Positions 10,951 to 25,200 of a stretch of DNA of 52,075 nucleotides are shown one piece after another. Numbering within the stretch: position 1 is the stretch's first letter; every line of letters begins with the position of its first letter. The notes beneath the pieces were generated by a model. It was not told the DNA's origin. It ran no database searches and saw nothing but the letters and a program-made list of their open reading frames with translations. The translations under genes were made by a program, and so were the position numbers. Source of the stretch: Lingula anatina (lineage: Eukaryota > Brachiopoda > Lingulata > Lingulida > Lingulidae); NCBI RefSeq assembly GCF_001039355.2, contig NW_019775192.1, positions 1-52,075 on the forward strand. Direction: 5' to 3'.

Positions 10951-13900
10951 TCATTGTAATTTGTAAACCATTTCTTCCTTTGTTATAAGATGTGTTGCTT
11001 TATTAACCAGCTGCATTAGAGAGTTTATATTCATGGCCCAGTCATTTAGAATGTCATTAGGATCCTTGGCAGAGACGAAGTGGACTATACCAGCAAGGCG
11101 GTCTATTTTGGCTTGAACAGTTTTGTTCACCACTAAATTGGACAAAAACTCTTCAGTTTCCTAAAAAGTAAAAAATTTGAAGTAATGTTAATGTTTGTAA
11201 AAAAAAAAAGTTTCATTCATAAGATGGTTTACAGTTCTGTTTACCAACAGTGATCTGAAATAACCTTGAAGTCGTATGAATAATATATTTCATGGATCCA
11301 GTGATGTTTAAATCAAGAAAAACATGAAAACTATAAAAAAACTAATGCACAAATTTAGTAATTCACATGGAAATGCCATCTTTGCACTTACAAAAAATCC
11401 ATGAAATCTTAATTAAATATGACGAGTAAAAAAAGTAAAGCCTAGATTTAATCCAAAACTTACTGCTTCAGTAAGATCCAATAACTCTGCCATTCGCTTC
11501 ATATTTATTCTCGTGTAATACTTTGCCATCACACGAATGTTCTGAAACAAACAAAATTCTGAAATTAAACAATTTCTATAGGGTATGTTCATCTACTTAC
11601 TGACAAATATTATTTCATCTCTAATGTAATCTTCATGAAGTACTATGACAGAAAATAGTGAATATCAATTTTTAAAGGACCTCAAAAGTTCATTGAACAC
11701 AAAAATGTATCATACAAAATATATAGTAAGAATATCAGAAACTTAATGGTAGACAAATACAGCATTGAGGTAGTAATAAAGAACATTTAACTGCTTTCCA
11801 CACTATATGCCATATACTATTTACAGACACTCGTAATGCAGTCTGGGCTTCATTTTTAAGAAAATAAAATATATCAGAGAAAAATAAATTTTCATAAAAA
11901 AAAAATATCAAAAAGTCTTTATCAAGGTTTAATACAATGACCATGATATCACAAATACTCACATGCTCTACCACTCGTTTCTTGAGATCATCCCATCTTT
12001 TTACACCAGCTTCTGTGTTGGTATTGAAGACATCTGTAGCTGTGCTCCCTGGGGATCCAAACTTCAGTTCACCCTCAAATGCTGCACAAAGCTGTCTCCA
12101 GTTCATTATCTCAGGAGTAGTGAAATTCTTCAACAGTTCCCTGCACAAAGATTTGATGAAAACATCAAGCCAAATACTTCATACTATAAAACAATCATGT
12201 TACTCACTACACATAAGACCAAAAATATGACAGCAACATGTCTTGGGTATATATATTTGGGTATATATGTTACTAATAGTATCCATAATCAACAATCTGA
12301 CTTAGTATACAATTTATTTATGATCAACCTTGATTAAGTACCAATTCAAAACCATCTTGCTTTTACCAGTTGAGCATCTTACCTATATTTTGGAATCTCT
12401 TCCAGATTTTTATCCTCATAAACTCTGAAGGTGTAGTCAGATTGTTCATTATCATATGGAGCTAGTACAAGGTACAGGACCACACATTTCAGGGCCTGGG
12501 GATAACAAAAGAGCAAACTTATGATTATCAACTCATTAGGTGTTGGAGATATAAAAAATATCCCTTCTGTTTCAGAATCATAAATGGGAGATATTAAGCG
12601 GTAAAAAAAGCAAAATATTCCCTCATAAAAATGTGTATCTCTTTAGATAGTATTAGAGTATCAATTTAAAATATAATGATTAGTGACTGATTTTGTAACC
12701 CTTCTTAGAAATCTATGTCTTTTAATACTATATTTACCTGGATGGGCAAACCAGGAATAGTTATCTTTTTCCCTTTTAACAAGTCAAACAAGAAATGGTT
12801 CTAATAAATAATCATACGGATATGTCAAGTTTCAAAACATTTTTCATTGATACACTTACCTCTTTCATCTTTTCTTTATCTTCTTTAATGCTTGGGGTAT
12901 CATAAATAGCTCTGAAATGTTTGCATGTAGCAAGATAGGATCCCTCGTGCTGATCTACAGCTATCATAAGTTGGTAGTACTTCAACTTCAGTTCCTACAA
13001 TGGATACAGCAGAGTATTTAACTTGATTTTGCTACTCTCATAACTATAAACACATTCACTTGAGAAATTTGCAGATGAACATCTATCATCACTTGAGAAA
13101 TTTGCAGATGAACATCTATCAATGCTGATGAGTTATAACTTCTTTATTTCTCATTACAAACGAAAGCAAAAGTGATGGAATAAACAACAGAAATAAAACC
13201 TAGATATCAGTATAACTTGTCTATGTTTTATAAAAATAATGATATCACAATACTGACAGATTTAAACAATATTACCAACCTAAAAAAGTACATACCTCCA
13301 TTCCTTCTTCATCAAAGATCTTTGTGGCAATCTTTTTGCTGATAATCTGTGTTCTAATATAGTCCTTTTTAGCCAAACATAACCTCATCTGTTCAAGGAT
13401 AAACTCCACTTTCTCTTTCTTCTCCATGGAACCAAATGTTTCCACCTATAATAAGAAAAATAAGCTTGTATTACTGATGTTAATTCAGCCAGTATGTATA
13501 AGATTAAAAAGTAAGGTCAGTCTGCTTCCCATAGTGGTGAAACCTGCAAGAGAGGTGCTTATCCCTGGTTTCTGGAGTATTAAGATATTTCTGTTTCACA
13601 AATTACTTCCCAACAAACTGTGTTGGTGCAAATATTCAGAAAAAAATGAAACATCATATTTCATAATCTGTAGTTTATATTTAAACAAATGGTTGTTATA
13701 CTAAGCTTTTAGAAGTTTGTTTACATCTATATTTCTGTTGACAAGCTTACCTGCAATTCCTGGAGAATACTTGCAGCTTCTGTAATGTTTCCTTCATCTT
13801 CTTTTATCTTGGCAAGTGTTCTTGTTAGTCTGGCTCTTTCAATTTCTACATATATCTACACAAATAAATCAACAAATCATTAAAACAAAATCTCATGAAA

Positions 13901-15938
13901 TAAAATGAAAAAAATGACATAAAAAGAAATCATTTTATGGCATTCTTGTGAAGTCACAATGAAGTCGGACATTTATTGAAAGACAGAGGTAGGTTTTATT
14001 AGCCAGATATAGCAAAAGATGTTTCAGATTATATTAATGATTGGCTGAGTTGTTGAGCTCAAAACACAAACTTCAGATTGTGGAGAGCTTTGCTCTGTTT
14101 CTTCTTCTTTTTAACAAGAACTTGTCTGCATGGACTATCTAACAACACAAGATACAAAAGTAGGGATATTAATATATTTGCAATTACAAACCATTTCACG
14201 AGATATGCCTAAGCATACCCTACTCCCAGTCAGTCAGCAAGAACTACTGGGAAAACTACTATGCGCTTTTCAATAATTCCAATCTTACTTTGCCAGCTGT
14301 AACAGTCCTTAGTGTATCAATAAGTTTAAGTTTGGTCTCCATATCAGGGGTCTGTTCAACATAACTGCAGGACTCTTGAACCATCTTAGTCACAGCCTGA
14401 AATATAAAACCCAACATTTTCTTAATAGTCATGAATATAAACACTACCAATGTTGTAAAATGTGATTATTTACAATGAGCCATGTTACATAATTCTTGGC
14501 ACCATCCTTAATTACATCAAGGCAATTACTACAATCTTTTACAGGCAATCAAGCATAAATCAAACCAAAGGTTTTATTAAGAGCAATAACAGTATTACTA
14601 GTAACTGCATCTCTTTGTGCAGTATATTTCATGTATGTTTTTTTTTCTTTATAATGTTAATCTTTTACTTACCTGTTTCATTTGTCCCCGCTTTTTTGTT
14701 AACAACACAATATTTTCATTTAGGGCACTCCAGTCTTTCTGATCAAAACACATCTTTACAATGCCAACCAAAATCTTGGCAGTTGAATGATAATCAGCAG
14801 CCTAAAATAGTTTCAAAATAAAATGAGCACACAGAAAAAAAAATTGGAGAGAAGCCACTATTTCATTCATAGTTCTTTACAGAAATAACGATCTGTACTC
14901 TAAAAAATATGATGTTTATTATATTAAAACAATTATCACCATAATTATTATTATCATTATTACTAAATGAGTGCAACTGACAAATAACACTCACTGTCCT
15001 TGTCATTTTCTCTAGTCCAAGAAGTATATCTATGGCTTCAGTTAACTTCCCTGCCTGAAATATATAATGCAATTATGGATTTATTGGCATTGTACTAATT
15101 TCACAAAATGACTGAAAAACAATATTTAGTTGCATTCCAAAAGCACAGGAAACATATAATTACTTCTAACAGACCTGACAACCAATAAAATAACACACAC
15201 AAACACACACACACACATATATATTATGCCAAAAGAGGTACATCTGTTTACAAATAATTAAAATCAGCAAATTTGTAAGTTTTTTTTCTACACATATTTA
15301 AATAATATTAATAAAAGAATTTAGAAACAACTATAACTATTAATACTATATAATATATTTATATATTTTATATAATAGGGTAGTAAAAACAAGAGGTTGA
15401 CATTGGGAATGCTTTTGATCTTGCTCTCCAAATGCACAGTTGTGCAAATAGCCAGTTTCCACACTGAAAAAGTTCCATCAAGATTTTACCATCATTTCTC
15501 CGAAATATGCATATTTCAAAAATTCAAATGATTATTTTAGTATCTCTGTTGGAACAAAGTTTTAATTAAAATTTCATTATGATTTGACAGTTATCAGTAG
15601 AATACACACTTCTGAGGCATTCCTATTTGGCACTTTACATATTTTGGTAAAAATACAGATAATCTAACTTTGAACAGTAGCCATCATCACAGTTCACTAA
15701 AATTCCAATTCAATGAGTGATGCCATGATGAGTGACTTGCTTTTTTGGAAGCCTTAACAAAGAGGTAACAACCAACCGTAAAATGACAAATTTCATAAAA
15801 ACGTGAAAGCTGAAATTGTGTCATTGACCATAAGTTCCTAACCTTTGCGAGTTTTTCACACTCGGGAAGTTTTTGCTCCACAGTGGAGCTGTAATCAACT
15901 TCCATCTTCTGGATACGTCCATCGCCGGTGTCCGCCAT
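10951..15938 (-). CDS. PSMD12: 26S proteasome non-ATPase regulatory subunit 12 (Rpn5)
   Basis: PSMD12/Rpn5 is a PCI-domain scaffold subunit of the 19S regulatory particle lid. Coding exons in transcript order: 15938-15843, 15054-14995, 14801-14673, 14396-14289, 13855-13751, 13445-13296, 12994-12860, 12495-12383, 12140-11963, 11541-11464 and 11160-10951, all with GT..AG borders and matching phases. The joined product is 453 aa; human PSMD12 is 456. Diagnostic segments: N-terminus [18 protein letters not shown], middle [33 protein letters not shown] region [15 protein letters not shown] and [21 protein letters not shown]-terminus [19 protein letters not shown], stop at 10953-10951. The start at 15938 matches the family's MAD start; an in-frame ATG nine codons upstream (15965) would add MEIVSNTDN and is less likely. 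A further phase-0 63-nt exon (12800-12738) may be included between DKEKMKE and ALKC; it is listed separately. The gene shares its upstream region with PITPNC1. Confidence 0.96.
12738..12800 (-). CDS. Candidate 63-nt cassette exon of PSMD12
   Basis: This lies between exons 12994-12860 and 12495-12383 and is bounded by an AG (ATTTATTAG) and a donor GTAAAT. It has 21 codons without a stop, phase 0 on both sides, encoding [12 protein letters not shown] and then ITIPGLPIQ. Skipping it gives [15 protein letters not shown], which is collinear with the human sequence without a gap. So the exon would be an insertion relative to the family. It may be real and alternatively spliced, or a chance pseudo-exon. 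Confidence 0.35.
13057..13121. repeat. 33-bp tandem duplication, 2 copies
   Basis: Two adjacent identical units beginning CACTTGAGAAATTTGCAG at 13057 and 13090, in the PSMD12 intron between exons 13445-13296 and 12994-12860. The identity suggests a recent slippage event. Confidence 0.95.
15055..15842 (-). other. First intron of PSMD12
   Basis: 788 bases, AT-rich, with a (CA)n run at 15192-15219 followed by (AT)n. I see no exon or element in it. Confidence 0.8.
15192..15219. repeat. (CA)n microsatellite
   Basis: Interrupted CA dinucleotide repeat followed by a short AT alternation, in PSMD12 intron 1. Confidence 0.9.
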
Positions 15939-16276
15939 GTTGTCTGTGTTAGAAACGATCTCCAAAGTAAAGTCTCATTCTCAGTACCTTTGATCCTGGT
16001 ACGTTTTACTAAGAACGAGGTTATAAACATCATTTAATTTATATTTTAACTACTCTTTTGATTACATCAACAGAGATGATATTAAAACCATAAGATATAT
16101 TTTATCAACTTGAAAAATTACATACTTATTTGAGTACATTGTAAAACTCATGCTCGCGAGAAATTTTTGACCTTTACCTTTGACCTTGACCTCTGGTATT
16201 GATATCCTGAACACATGCCACACGCGAGTGTGGTTGTAGATAGAAGTTTGCTTTCAGAGAGACTAAACAGTGAGAG
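15939..16276. promoter_or_regulatory. Head-to-head promoter region of PSMD12 and PITPNC1
   Basis: Only 338 bases separate the two divergent start codons, so this holds both 5' UTRs and probably a shared promoter. Visible motifs: CTCGCGAGA at 16153-16161, nine of ten bases of the TCTCGCGAGA element known from TATA-less, often bidirectional, housekeeping promoters; TGACCT at 16168-16173, 16181-16186 and 16187-16192, i.e. nuclear-receptor half-sites, with TGACCTTGA (reverse TCAAGGTCA, the ERR/SF-1 extended half-site) at 16181-16189; and a near-palindrome CCACACGCGAGTGTGG at 16218-16233. No convincing TATA box at a sensible distance. Function is inferred from position and motifs. Confidence 0.7.
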
Positions 16277-19200
16277 ATGTTACTGAAAGAGTACCGAGTA
16301 TGTATGCCACTCACTGTGGAAGAGGTATGTCTTTACAAATGGTCAAAAATGCATTGTAAATGCCGTTGTTATGTTGCAAATCGGTACACTCAAAGCACAG
16401 GACATCAAGTTGTACCGTAATTTGTGCTGGACATTGCATGATGTCCATTGGCATTGTCATCATAATAACTTTCATCAAGTCACAATTACACTGCTACGTT
16501 AATGATCAGATAATAGAGCAATCATTTTACCCAAAATTATAAATTACTCAAACTTTTATATTAAAAAAATTGGATATCACAAAAATCTCTGAGCGCTGAT
16601 AGTACTGCAGATATCTTGTTCAAAAATATGTAGATTTTTAGTTTCCGTCTTGATTAATTAGGGGGTGGGGCAATTAGAAATATTCCGTCTCTTATCAAAA
16701 GGAAGGCGCAGGGTAGGTATGAGAAGGGATCTTTCAGTTCTATCAAATTCCATTAAATACTTATATTGATTTTTCAGTATCGTATTGGGCAGCTATATAT
16801 GATAACTAAGCACAGTCATGAACAAAGTGAGAAAGGTGAAGGTGTAGAAGTGGTCAGAAATGAACCTTGTGAAGATACCAATTATGGAACTGGACAGTAT
16901 ACAGAGAAAAGAGTCTATCTGAACAGGTAAGTAAATAGCCAGTTGCTCTGTTGCTTAGATGAAATACAGTTTAATAAAGACATCAAACAATGGGCATTAT
17001 AGACCTTTATTTATATAGTTAATCTTTTATTATTATTATTTTTTTTTGGATATTTTAACACTTCATATAATCACCAATGCACAGCATATCCAAAACAGTT
17101 GAAAAAACTACAAGATAGAAACCTGTGTGTAATTGTTAGTTTCTTAAGGTGTTGGAGACTTATGGATTTCCCTTAAAATATGGTGAAAATTAGTAAAAAA
17201 AAAGTGTATGGATTGAAATTTATTCAAAGGTATTTGATATGGTATGCCTTGGTGATTAAGGAAATTTGGTCATATTTATTTAAAAATTCATTTTATGCTC
17301 TATAATGGTTGTAAAGTATGAATTTTTACACTGTATACTGATTATTATTGCACTTTGAATATTTCAAATAATGTGCCAATAGAAAAAATTATTTTTCTTT
17401 TTTCTTTTTTTGATAAATGAAAAGGGTAACGCATCAAACCACTGTGTTTGGTTTTTCATATAAGAATTAAAACATCATCTCTGTAGGTAAGCAGCCATGT
17501 CAGGTTTCAAATGGCATTTATAGCCTTTATTATTGACACCTTCATACATGGCTTATTAACTTCAAAATTCCAAAAGAGATATTTTGTAGATTACTAGTAA
17601 ATACTTTCCTTGATAAATGCCATTTACAGAAATAAGAATCTGAAAACAGCTTTGCAGTTTTCTCTTTGCTTGTGCACTTAAAGTAATTGTTCTGCATCAT
17701 GTATGAGTAGAAGGGAGTGCTAATATCTGCAGGTGATTTTTCTGCATTTCTGTAAATGTCACTTTAAATTTGTCCTTGCATTTATGTGTGTTATTGAATT
17801 AGAAAAAGGGATGGATTTCAAACCCAGATACAGAAAATACATCTTAATAAGTGCACTGTATAATTTCGCCTATGCGGTCATTTAGTAGTTATCAAGTGTG
17901 GTTCATCTTTTTTCCAAAAGCAAAAATAAATCATTTTTGAAAAAATAGTTTGTTTCCTATTTCATGATGTTTTAGAGTAAAATTAGACTATTCTATATTA
18001 TATTATATTCTATATATTATACAGAATTAGATCTGAAACCCATCTGTTTTCAAATATTTTCCTAAATTCCTAGAGATGTTTATTACCAATGAAGCCCTCA
18101 AACTCTGGGTTTTCATGAGCAGACTCTAGGTCAGGCTAGTCATGAATAGAAGATACTTGCTTGACCTTTCTTCAGGTGAATTCCAAATGCACTTACATTG
18201 CTCAAAGGATAGTAAACATTGTTGATGATTATCTGCAAGCATTGAGAGTAAATGTGCAATTTTTCATCACCGATTTTCACATTAATGGAGCTTTAATGAA
18301 TCGTCTGCCTGAGGGTGATTCCGTAGTAAAAGGACTGTATACATACAATTAAACTCAAAACCAGCCTCTTAAATGTTGAAACGTATTGATTTCTCTGGTA
18401 GGGATCTTAATAAGCTAAATCACAGATTAATCCTGTAAATGGAAATATTAGTGCTGGAAGTGTATTGTAATAATGTTCTTATATCTTTTTTGCTAAAAGC
18501 AGTCTAACAGGTACAAATTGATTGTGACGAAACTAGTTTTATAGATTTTTTTACATTTCCCAATAGTGGATTCATGTAAAAGTTTTATGTGATGGTTTAA
18601 TTCTGGGATGACTGTCTTTATGAATAAATTTTCACCTGATTTATACTGTATTGTATATGAATAGGAATAGATAGAAAATGCATACCATCAGTAAAGACTG
18701 GCAAATATCTGTGATATTTTGGGTTGAAAGGTTATTTGATTTACCTATTTCAATTATTTGATAATTATGTCAATAAAATGCCACCTGTCAACAAATTTGA
18801 CTCCCAGACATGTTTCATTGTCATTGAACTGAGAGCCTATGTATTGAATTGACATTTGTTTCATAATCATAAAAAAATGTATGTAGTGTATATTGAAAAA
18901 TATTTTGAATGCATTATACCGTTGTATTTTATATTGCAACGTTGTTTCAGGAGGGCCTAGATGTAAATGTGAGAAAAGAGAAATATATCCGCAGGCAGCT
19001 TGTAAATTCAGGTTTCCTGGCAGCACACTTCTCATAGTTATCAAAGACAAGTGGAGTGTTCTAAACACCTGTGCTTATTAGAAGTACAAGGGCAGGTTTC
19101 CGCCTGCTGAATCTTGCTGTGATAATGTCTTATTGAACAGGATTTTTGGTCTCATACATGTGTAGTTAACAGATTTTATACCCTAGGTAATAGATATATT

Positions 19201-22200
19201 TGTGTTGTGTATTTTGAGATACCTGTGGGAGGCATTGCAGTGGTGGCAAAAATTTGATGCATATAGAGGTATTACATGTGGGCATTTAGGTTTTACTTGA
19301 TCTTTATCAAATGTAATTTTTTATTCAGTAAGTGAAAACTTCTGAAAAGAATTTTTTTTGTTAAAAAGTATGATCAAGACCTAACAATTCATACCTTAAT
19401 TGCAAGTTTTTTCTTTTAGAAAAAAAAAGAAAACGTTTGAATTCAAATAGCTTTACCAAGGAAAAAGCTCATCTTTCATTATATCTTGTATTTTTCCCTT
19501 TCAATTCCAGCCGCCTGCCAAGCTGGGTGCGGGCCCTCATTCCTAATATCTTTTATATCACTGAAAAAGCATGGAATTTCTACCCTTACACCAGGACAGG
19601 TAGGTAGTGGAAGCAGCAAAAATATTTTTGTTTCTTTTTAGTGAGGAGGACCCAATAAATTACAGCCTAACCTTTAGCTCTCAATTGCTTAGGGTACTTT
19701 ACATTGCTTGTTATCTTTGTAGAGTGAATACTGTTGTGTTCTGCTTGATTTAACAAAAAATATGTAAGTTCTAACTCCCAGGAACAGAAATAGTGTTTGT
19801 GAACCTCTGCATTTTAACTTCTAAGTCATGCTTTTAAGCATTGGAATATTGATCCCTAACTCATCCCCTGACCACTTAATTTAGGCTTTACAGGAAGATT
19901 GCAGAGTGTTGCTTCCTGAGCCAAAAGAACTTAAAAATTGCTCATAATTTTTTCAGTGTTTTAAAAATGAGATATCTCTTTATACAACCACTGTATACTT
20001 ATTATAAAAAAACACATAAAACTGAAATTGTTTTTATCATCTCTGGTTGAAGAAATAATTAGCATAAGGCATTAATATATGATTAGTGGGCAATGACATT
20101 TAGTTGGTAGTCTACTCAGACATAGGAAGAGACTCATCTGCTAGTTGCACAAACATATTTATTCTGGCATTGTGTTATAAAGAGCCCTGAAATAAGTATA
20201 AGAAACTGACTGCATCTCATTAGTTCATATGTTGTAAAAATAGTTTGTTTGTTTGTTTTTTTTTGTTTTGTTTTTTTGTTTTGCAAAGCTCATGCACAAG
20301 CATGTTGAAAGATTCAAAGTGTCTGAAAAAGTTTTCTAAATGGAAGAAAAAAAAATGTTGTTAAATCTTTTTATCGTTGATTTATCAATGTATGTATCAT
20401 TTATTTGGAAGACTTACTGGATAGCATCACTTTGTGTACAGTATGCATGTGCTTTGAGTTGATAATTTCCTCATTTTTAAAATCATTTTAAATAAATGGC
20501 TCTGCTGCTTTTTATAAACTGCTTGGAAAGACAAGTAAAGTGTGTATCTGTTTGATTACATTGGAGACCAAAATAGCATCAAATCTGCAATATGTTATCT
20601 GTGGGAAACCCAAACGAATGGCAACATAGTCTGAACATTGTGTATTTAGGTGTCATAGCAAAGGTGAGCTTTATAAAGGTGCTTTTCCAAAACAAGCTTG
20701 TTCCACAAGTTCACATGAAGATACATGATCCCTTATAACTTGGAATTCCAAGAAATTTGATTCCGTGTTGAGTGCGAGAAGAATTTCCTGTTATCTGACA
20801 GTATTCAAAGATGGTTGTTTTGATAACAGTTTTGACCCTAGAAATTTCAGCTGAAGTATAAGCTTAGAATAAGAATTTATATTATAATAAAGTGGCATAC
20901 TGAATGAAATGAAAGCAGCAAATTGAACTCACTTTCTGTCTGCTCTTTGCAATACATTCTAACCCATCTACTAGGTTTTTTTGTGTATGGCCTATCATCT
21001 TCACATGAGTGTAATCATTTTTTGGTATCCACATTCCACCACATATTGTAAAATTAATGCAACCCATGAGGCTTCATTAAACAAAGATAGCACAGTATGA
21101 ACCAAGAGGCCTAAAATGAGGCTTCCTGCACTGCGTGAGATCATATGAGACTAGAAAATGTTAAAAAAATTTGTGAGTTTGGGCTAACCTTTAAGCCCTT
21201 TGGGGTGAAACTCTATGCATCTTACAAAGCATGCAAAAGTTACACGCAAAACATGCATGAGTATGTATAGTACTGTTGTGCAAATGATTGTAATTTCACA
21301 GAACTTTAGGGGACCAGTAAGTGAAAATATTTTCCTTATCAGCTTAAATACTGCAGAAACAAACATTGTCATGTTGAGATAAAGCTATTGCATCAGAAGT
21401 ACAGAGAGGTGAATTTGTTAACTCAAGCTGATGGTATAACTGAGGCATTTTTTGGTGAAATCTGTATTATTGATTTCATATATAGAACAGCTGTAAACAC
21501 TATTTAATGCCTGTTTAATCACAACAATAAGTACTACCAGGAAATTTCTTGTAAGGCTTAAATTTCTTCTGATCTTATCAGTCAAGTGTTAAAAATGCAT
21601 TTGTTTATGGAACATAATAACTAGGGGCTCACATATCCTAAACAAAAAGTGTTAAAACCAAACACTGGTACCAGAGTCGCCCTAGTCATCTACCATGCCA
21701 ATTTTATAATAACATCTTACACTGTTACTGAATAACATTGGGAAACTGATCACTTATCTTAAATCAATTTTGAAAGCAACAAAATTGATAATTAACAATT
21801 AACCACTCTTTGTGCAGATGCAAATATGATGGTAAATAAAGCAACAAAAAGGGAGGTTGTGCTCTTAAATCTTTTATCTTACTGCTTTGAAATTAAGATA
21901 AGAATTTCACATAAAAGAAACGAGGGGGGAGCTATTTTGAGAAATTAAGACCTATAAAATGTATCCAATTCACTAAGAAAAAACAACCAGAAAAATATAC
22001 ATGGATAAATCACACCGCACTTCTAAGTCTGCCATTATTTTTTACCCTTCTCTCCTCCAAATCCCATGAAATCTCACTTGAATATACATTAAACCACTAC
22101 AATTATTTATTTATTTATTTATTTTCATTTGGTTTAGTATTAAAAGAGACCTACCTGGATGTTCTTTTACCTTTAACTGCACTTACAAATATTTTGGTTG

Positions 22201-25200
22201 ACATTATTTATATTTGTGTAACCTTTGAGTTGGAAGTTCAAAAATCTATTGCCCTACCCAAGTCACTTGTCAGTTCACTCCTATGGAACTATAAGGAATG
22301 CACTTTTTATGTTGGCCATATTCCTACTAAATTATTATATATGATGATGTATAGGGTAGTATGATAGATACATGTCAAGCAATAATTAGCATTATAAAGT
22401 AGTTTATGGGTGGAATTGCATTTAAGTGTCTGCTTCCTGTAGTTATGCAACTTTTCCAAAAAAAAAAAATGATAATAATAATTATTATGAGAACTATAAT
22501 TGTAAGTCATCACTCACTTATATAATCCAGTTTTAAAGAAGAGAATATTACAAAAGAAATTATATGTTATGGTAATGATTCGATCTTTTTAATGGGTAAA
22601 AATTATTTAACTTTCAGATACATAATTTTATAATCACAAAAATTGTATTTATTTATAGCATTTGTGGTGCTTTGACTGCATAGGTTGGAACTGTGCAGTA
22701 GCTAGCCTGCTTCTTAATTTTGTTGCTACCACTCAACAAGAATGTTCTAACTCTAAAAAATTATGACTTAAAAACAGGGTTTCTGTAAAATTCACAACTG
22801 TCCCCCATTGAAAAAATCAAGGAATTACCATTTTTCATACAACAGAACCTTTAGTACATATGGAGGCTGTGGCTTGTAGAAATTCTAAGGTTGTGGTTAT
22901 GAAAGTTGGCATGAAAATACATATAGCCAGCTCTATTGAAACACATGCTCTGTAGATCTAACGATCTTGTTGATATGGATTGTTACCTTTGCAGACTTAC
23001 AATAATCATGGTTTATTTACTGTGCCATACAGAAGGAAGAGTAAGTCAGGGTAATTGACAACTTTGTTTGTCAAATTCAAGCATATCATCAGTGCAATGG
23101 TGGTCATTTGGAACAAGTTCTGTAAAGAATGCACTCTTTGAGTAAGAGACATCAAATTTCAAAATCAATGTTTTTTTAAAATTATTATTATATCAGCTTC
23201 CAGGACATGTAATCTTGTCTTTGTTTCTTGTCTCAGTAATAGATCAGTAATATATGTATAGATATATATAATGGGTTCCATCTAATTTGAGACACCCTGT
23301 ACTTGGTTATTGTAGCAAGGTGGCATATTATTTGATCAGTGTATTATTGGTATTGCTCTTTTTCCTGAATGTGAACATTTGTATATTGTTTCCTCTTTAC
23401 CTACTCTGCATGCAAGTTACATCTGTTTTGTATCTGCAGTTTAATAGTGGCATTCATAAAAAGCATGACTTGTCATGAAATTTGAACATTAATTCAAGCA
23501 CAGCATTGCGATTTTGCTTAATAATAGATAATGTGAACATGTAGTTTGCAGTAGTTTTCCAAAGTCAGACCAATTATACTGCAGCATGTAAAAAATATAT
23601 ATATTTAAAAATTTTTTTTTACAATAAATAATTGAACTGATTAACTCTGACTTGGAAAATGAAAACTACTTCATTTCCCTTTTATTGCTGATTTTTGAAA
23701 AAAGATTTTGAGTGCCTTTCTGAAAGAAAAGATATGCATGCCAATCCTCATTGTTGGGTATCCATGGTACCCAATTGAGGTTTTGTAATACTAGTGACAT
23801 TTCTTTAAGGTTGCTGGGGAATTGTGGTCAGGAAGAAATCTCATAGGGATGTGATAATTAGAGATTTGGGTGATGCTTGAGACATTAGAGGGAAAAGCAT
23901 CAAACTGATTATATTCTCTGCTGGCAGGGGAGGTTTCAAAGAATTGGACACATGTAAAGATTGATGACTTATTTAGTTATATGTGACATGAAGTCATTAT
24001 CATCCTTTAAACATTTTTACAGTAACTTTTAAGGGTGTGTTGTGTCACACATGTGATCAAACCTGTAAGAGGTATAGCTGAAGATGTTATATATCATGTT
24101 ATATTTCCAAATAAAGCATGTAACATGTTGCAAAGTAAGTTAGCATACATGACCCAAGTTTATTTTGAAGACGACAGTTTGTGGATGTTGAAACATTTGT
24201 CTGAAGCTTATACAAAGATAATATGCATTTTTGCTTGCAATTAAGAAAAAAATGCAATTAAAATTTGTAATTAAAAATTAACATTTAAACATGTCAGTTG
24301 TAAAAGTGAGAAATTTGTTAGCATGTGAGTAGGAAAGTGGGAAGATTGTTAACAATGCAAAAACCTCTAAAATGTTGACTCAGCAGCTGATTATTTTGAT
24401 ATTGTATTTTACCTAGTTCCATTATCCGAAACCAGTAAAATGTGCTCAATAATAACTAAAGAAGACTTAGAAATGACCAAAAAATTGCAGTGGGTTATAA
24501 ATACTGCATGGTTTTCTACAGTTTAATGATGATGATAGGGGAATTAACAACTGCATAATGTGTAAATACATGCATGCTAGTGACTGTGTCACTCAAGAGT
24601 CGTAAGTCCCATTCACAACAAAGTTGAACTGCAAACTAACAGATCAGCGGATCATGTATGGCCAATCCACATGAAAGCTTGCCGCATAATTCCCTGTTAG
24701 ACCCTGGATAGATTCCCAGGAGGATTATATGGCAAGCTTTCCATTAGGTCGGCCATATTTGACTCTGTTAGGCTGTGGATCATCTCTGTTGTGACTGTTC
24801 TCATATATTATTTACACACATATTTCCCATCTTTTTGACACAGATCATTCTGAACACCTTTTTTTACATTACGTGCCACTGGATTTTTTCTTTCCTTTTT
24901 GCTACTGGAGCATGTAAATGGACAGAAATATGCACTACCACATTGTCACAACATTGAACCCTTTACATTGTTAGCACTCCATTAAGACTGCATAAAAACC
25001 TTAAATTGGATAACCAGTCCATTAAGAGTACTTGCTACAATATTTCTTTTCATGTTTTATTGATTTTTTTTATTGTTTGTCTTGGGAGATGGCAGTAAAA
25101 GCATGACAGTGAGAATGTGTTGAAATCATCTGTGGTAAGGCCAGTGTAGGAAAATGAGTCTGGAAGCATGACATGGTTCAATGTGGGCAAAGTTCTGTCT

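Noticed and set aside
15936-15965. Upstream in-frame ATG giving PSMD12 nine extra residues
   Set aside because: The family starts with MAD, as seen at 15938, and that ATG has a good context (AACATGG).
18161-18352. Open frame in PITPNC1 intron 2 as an extra exon
   Set aside because: Exons 16926 and 19511 already join in phase (AG + C gives Ser) to a sequence collinear with human PITPNC1, leaving no room for an insertion.
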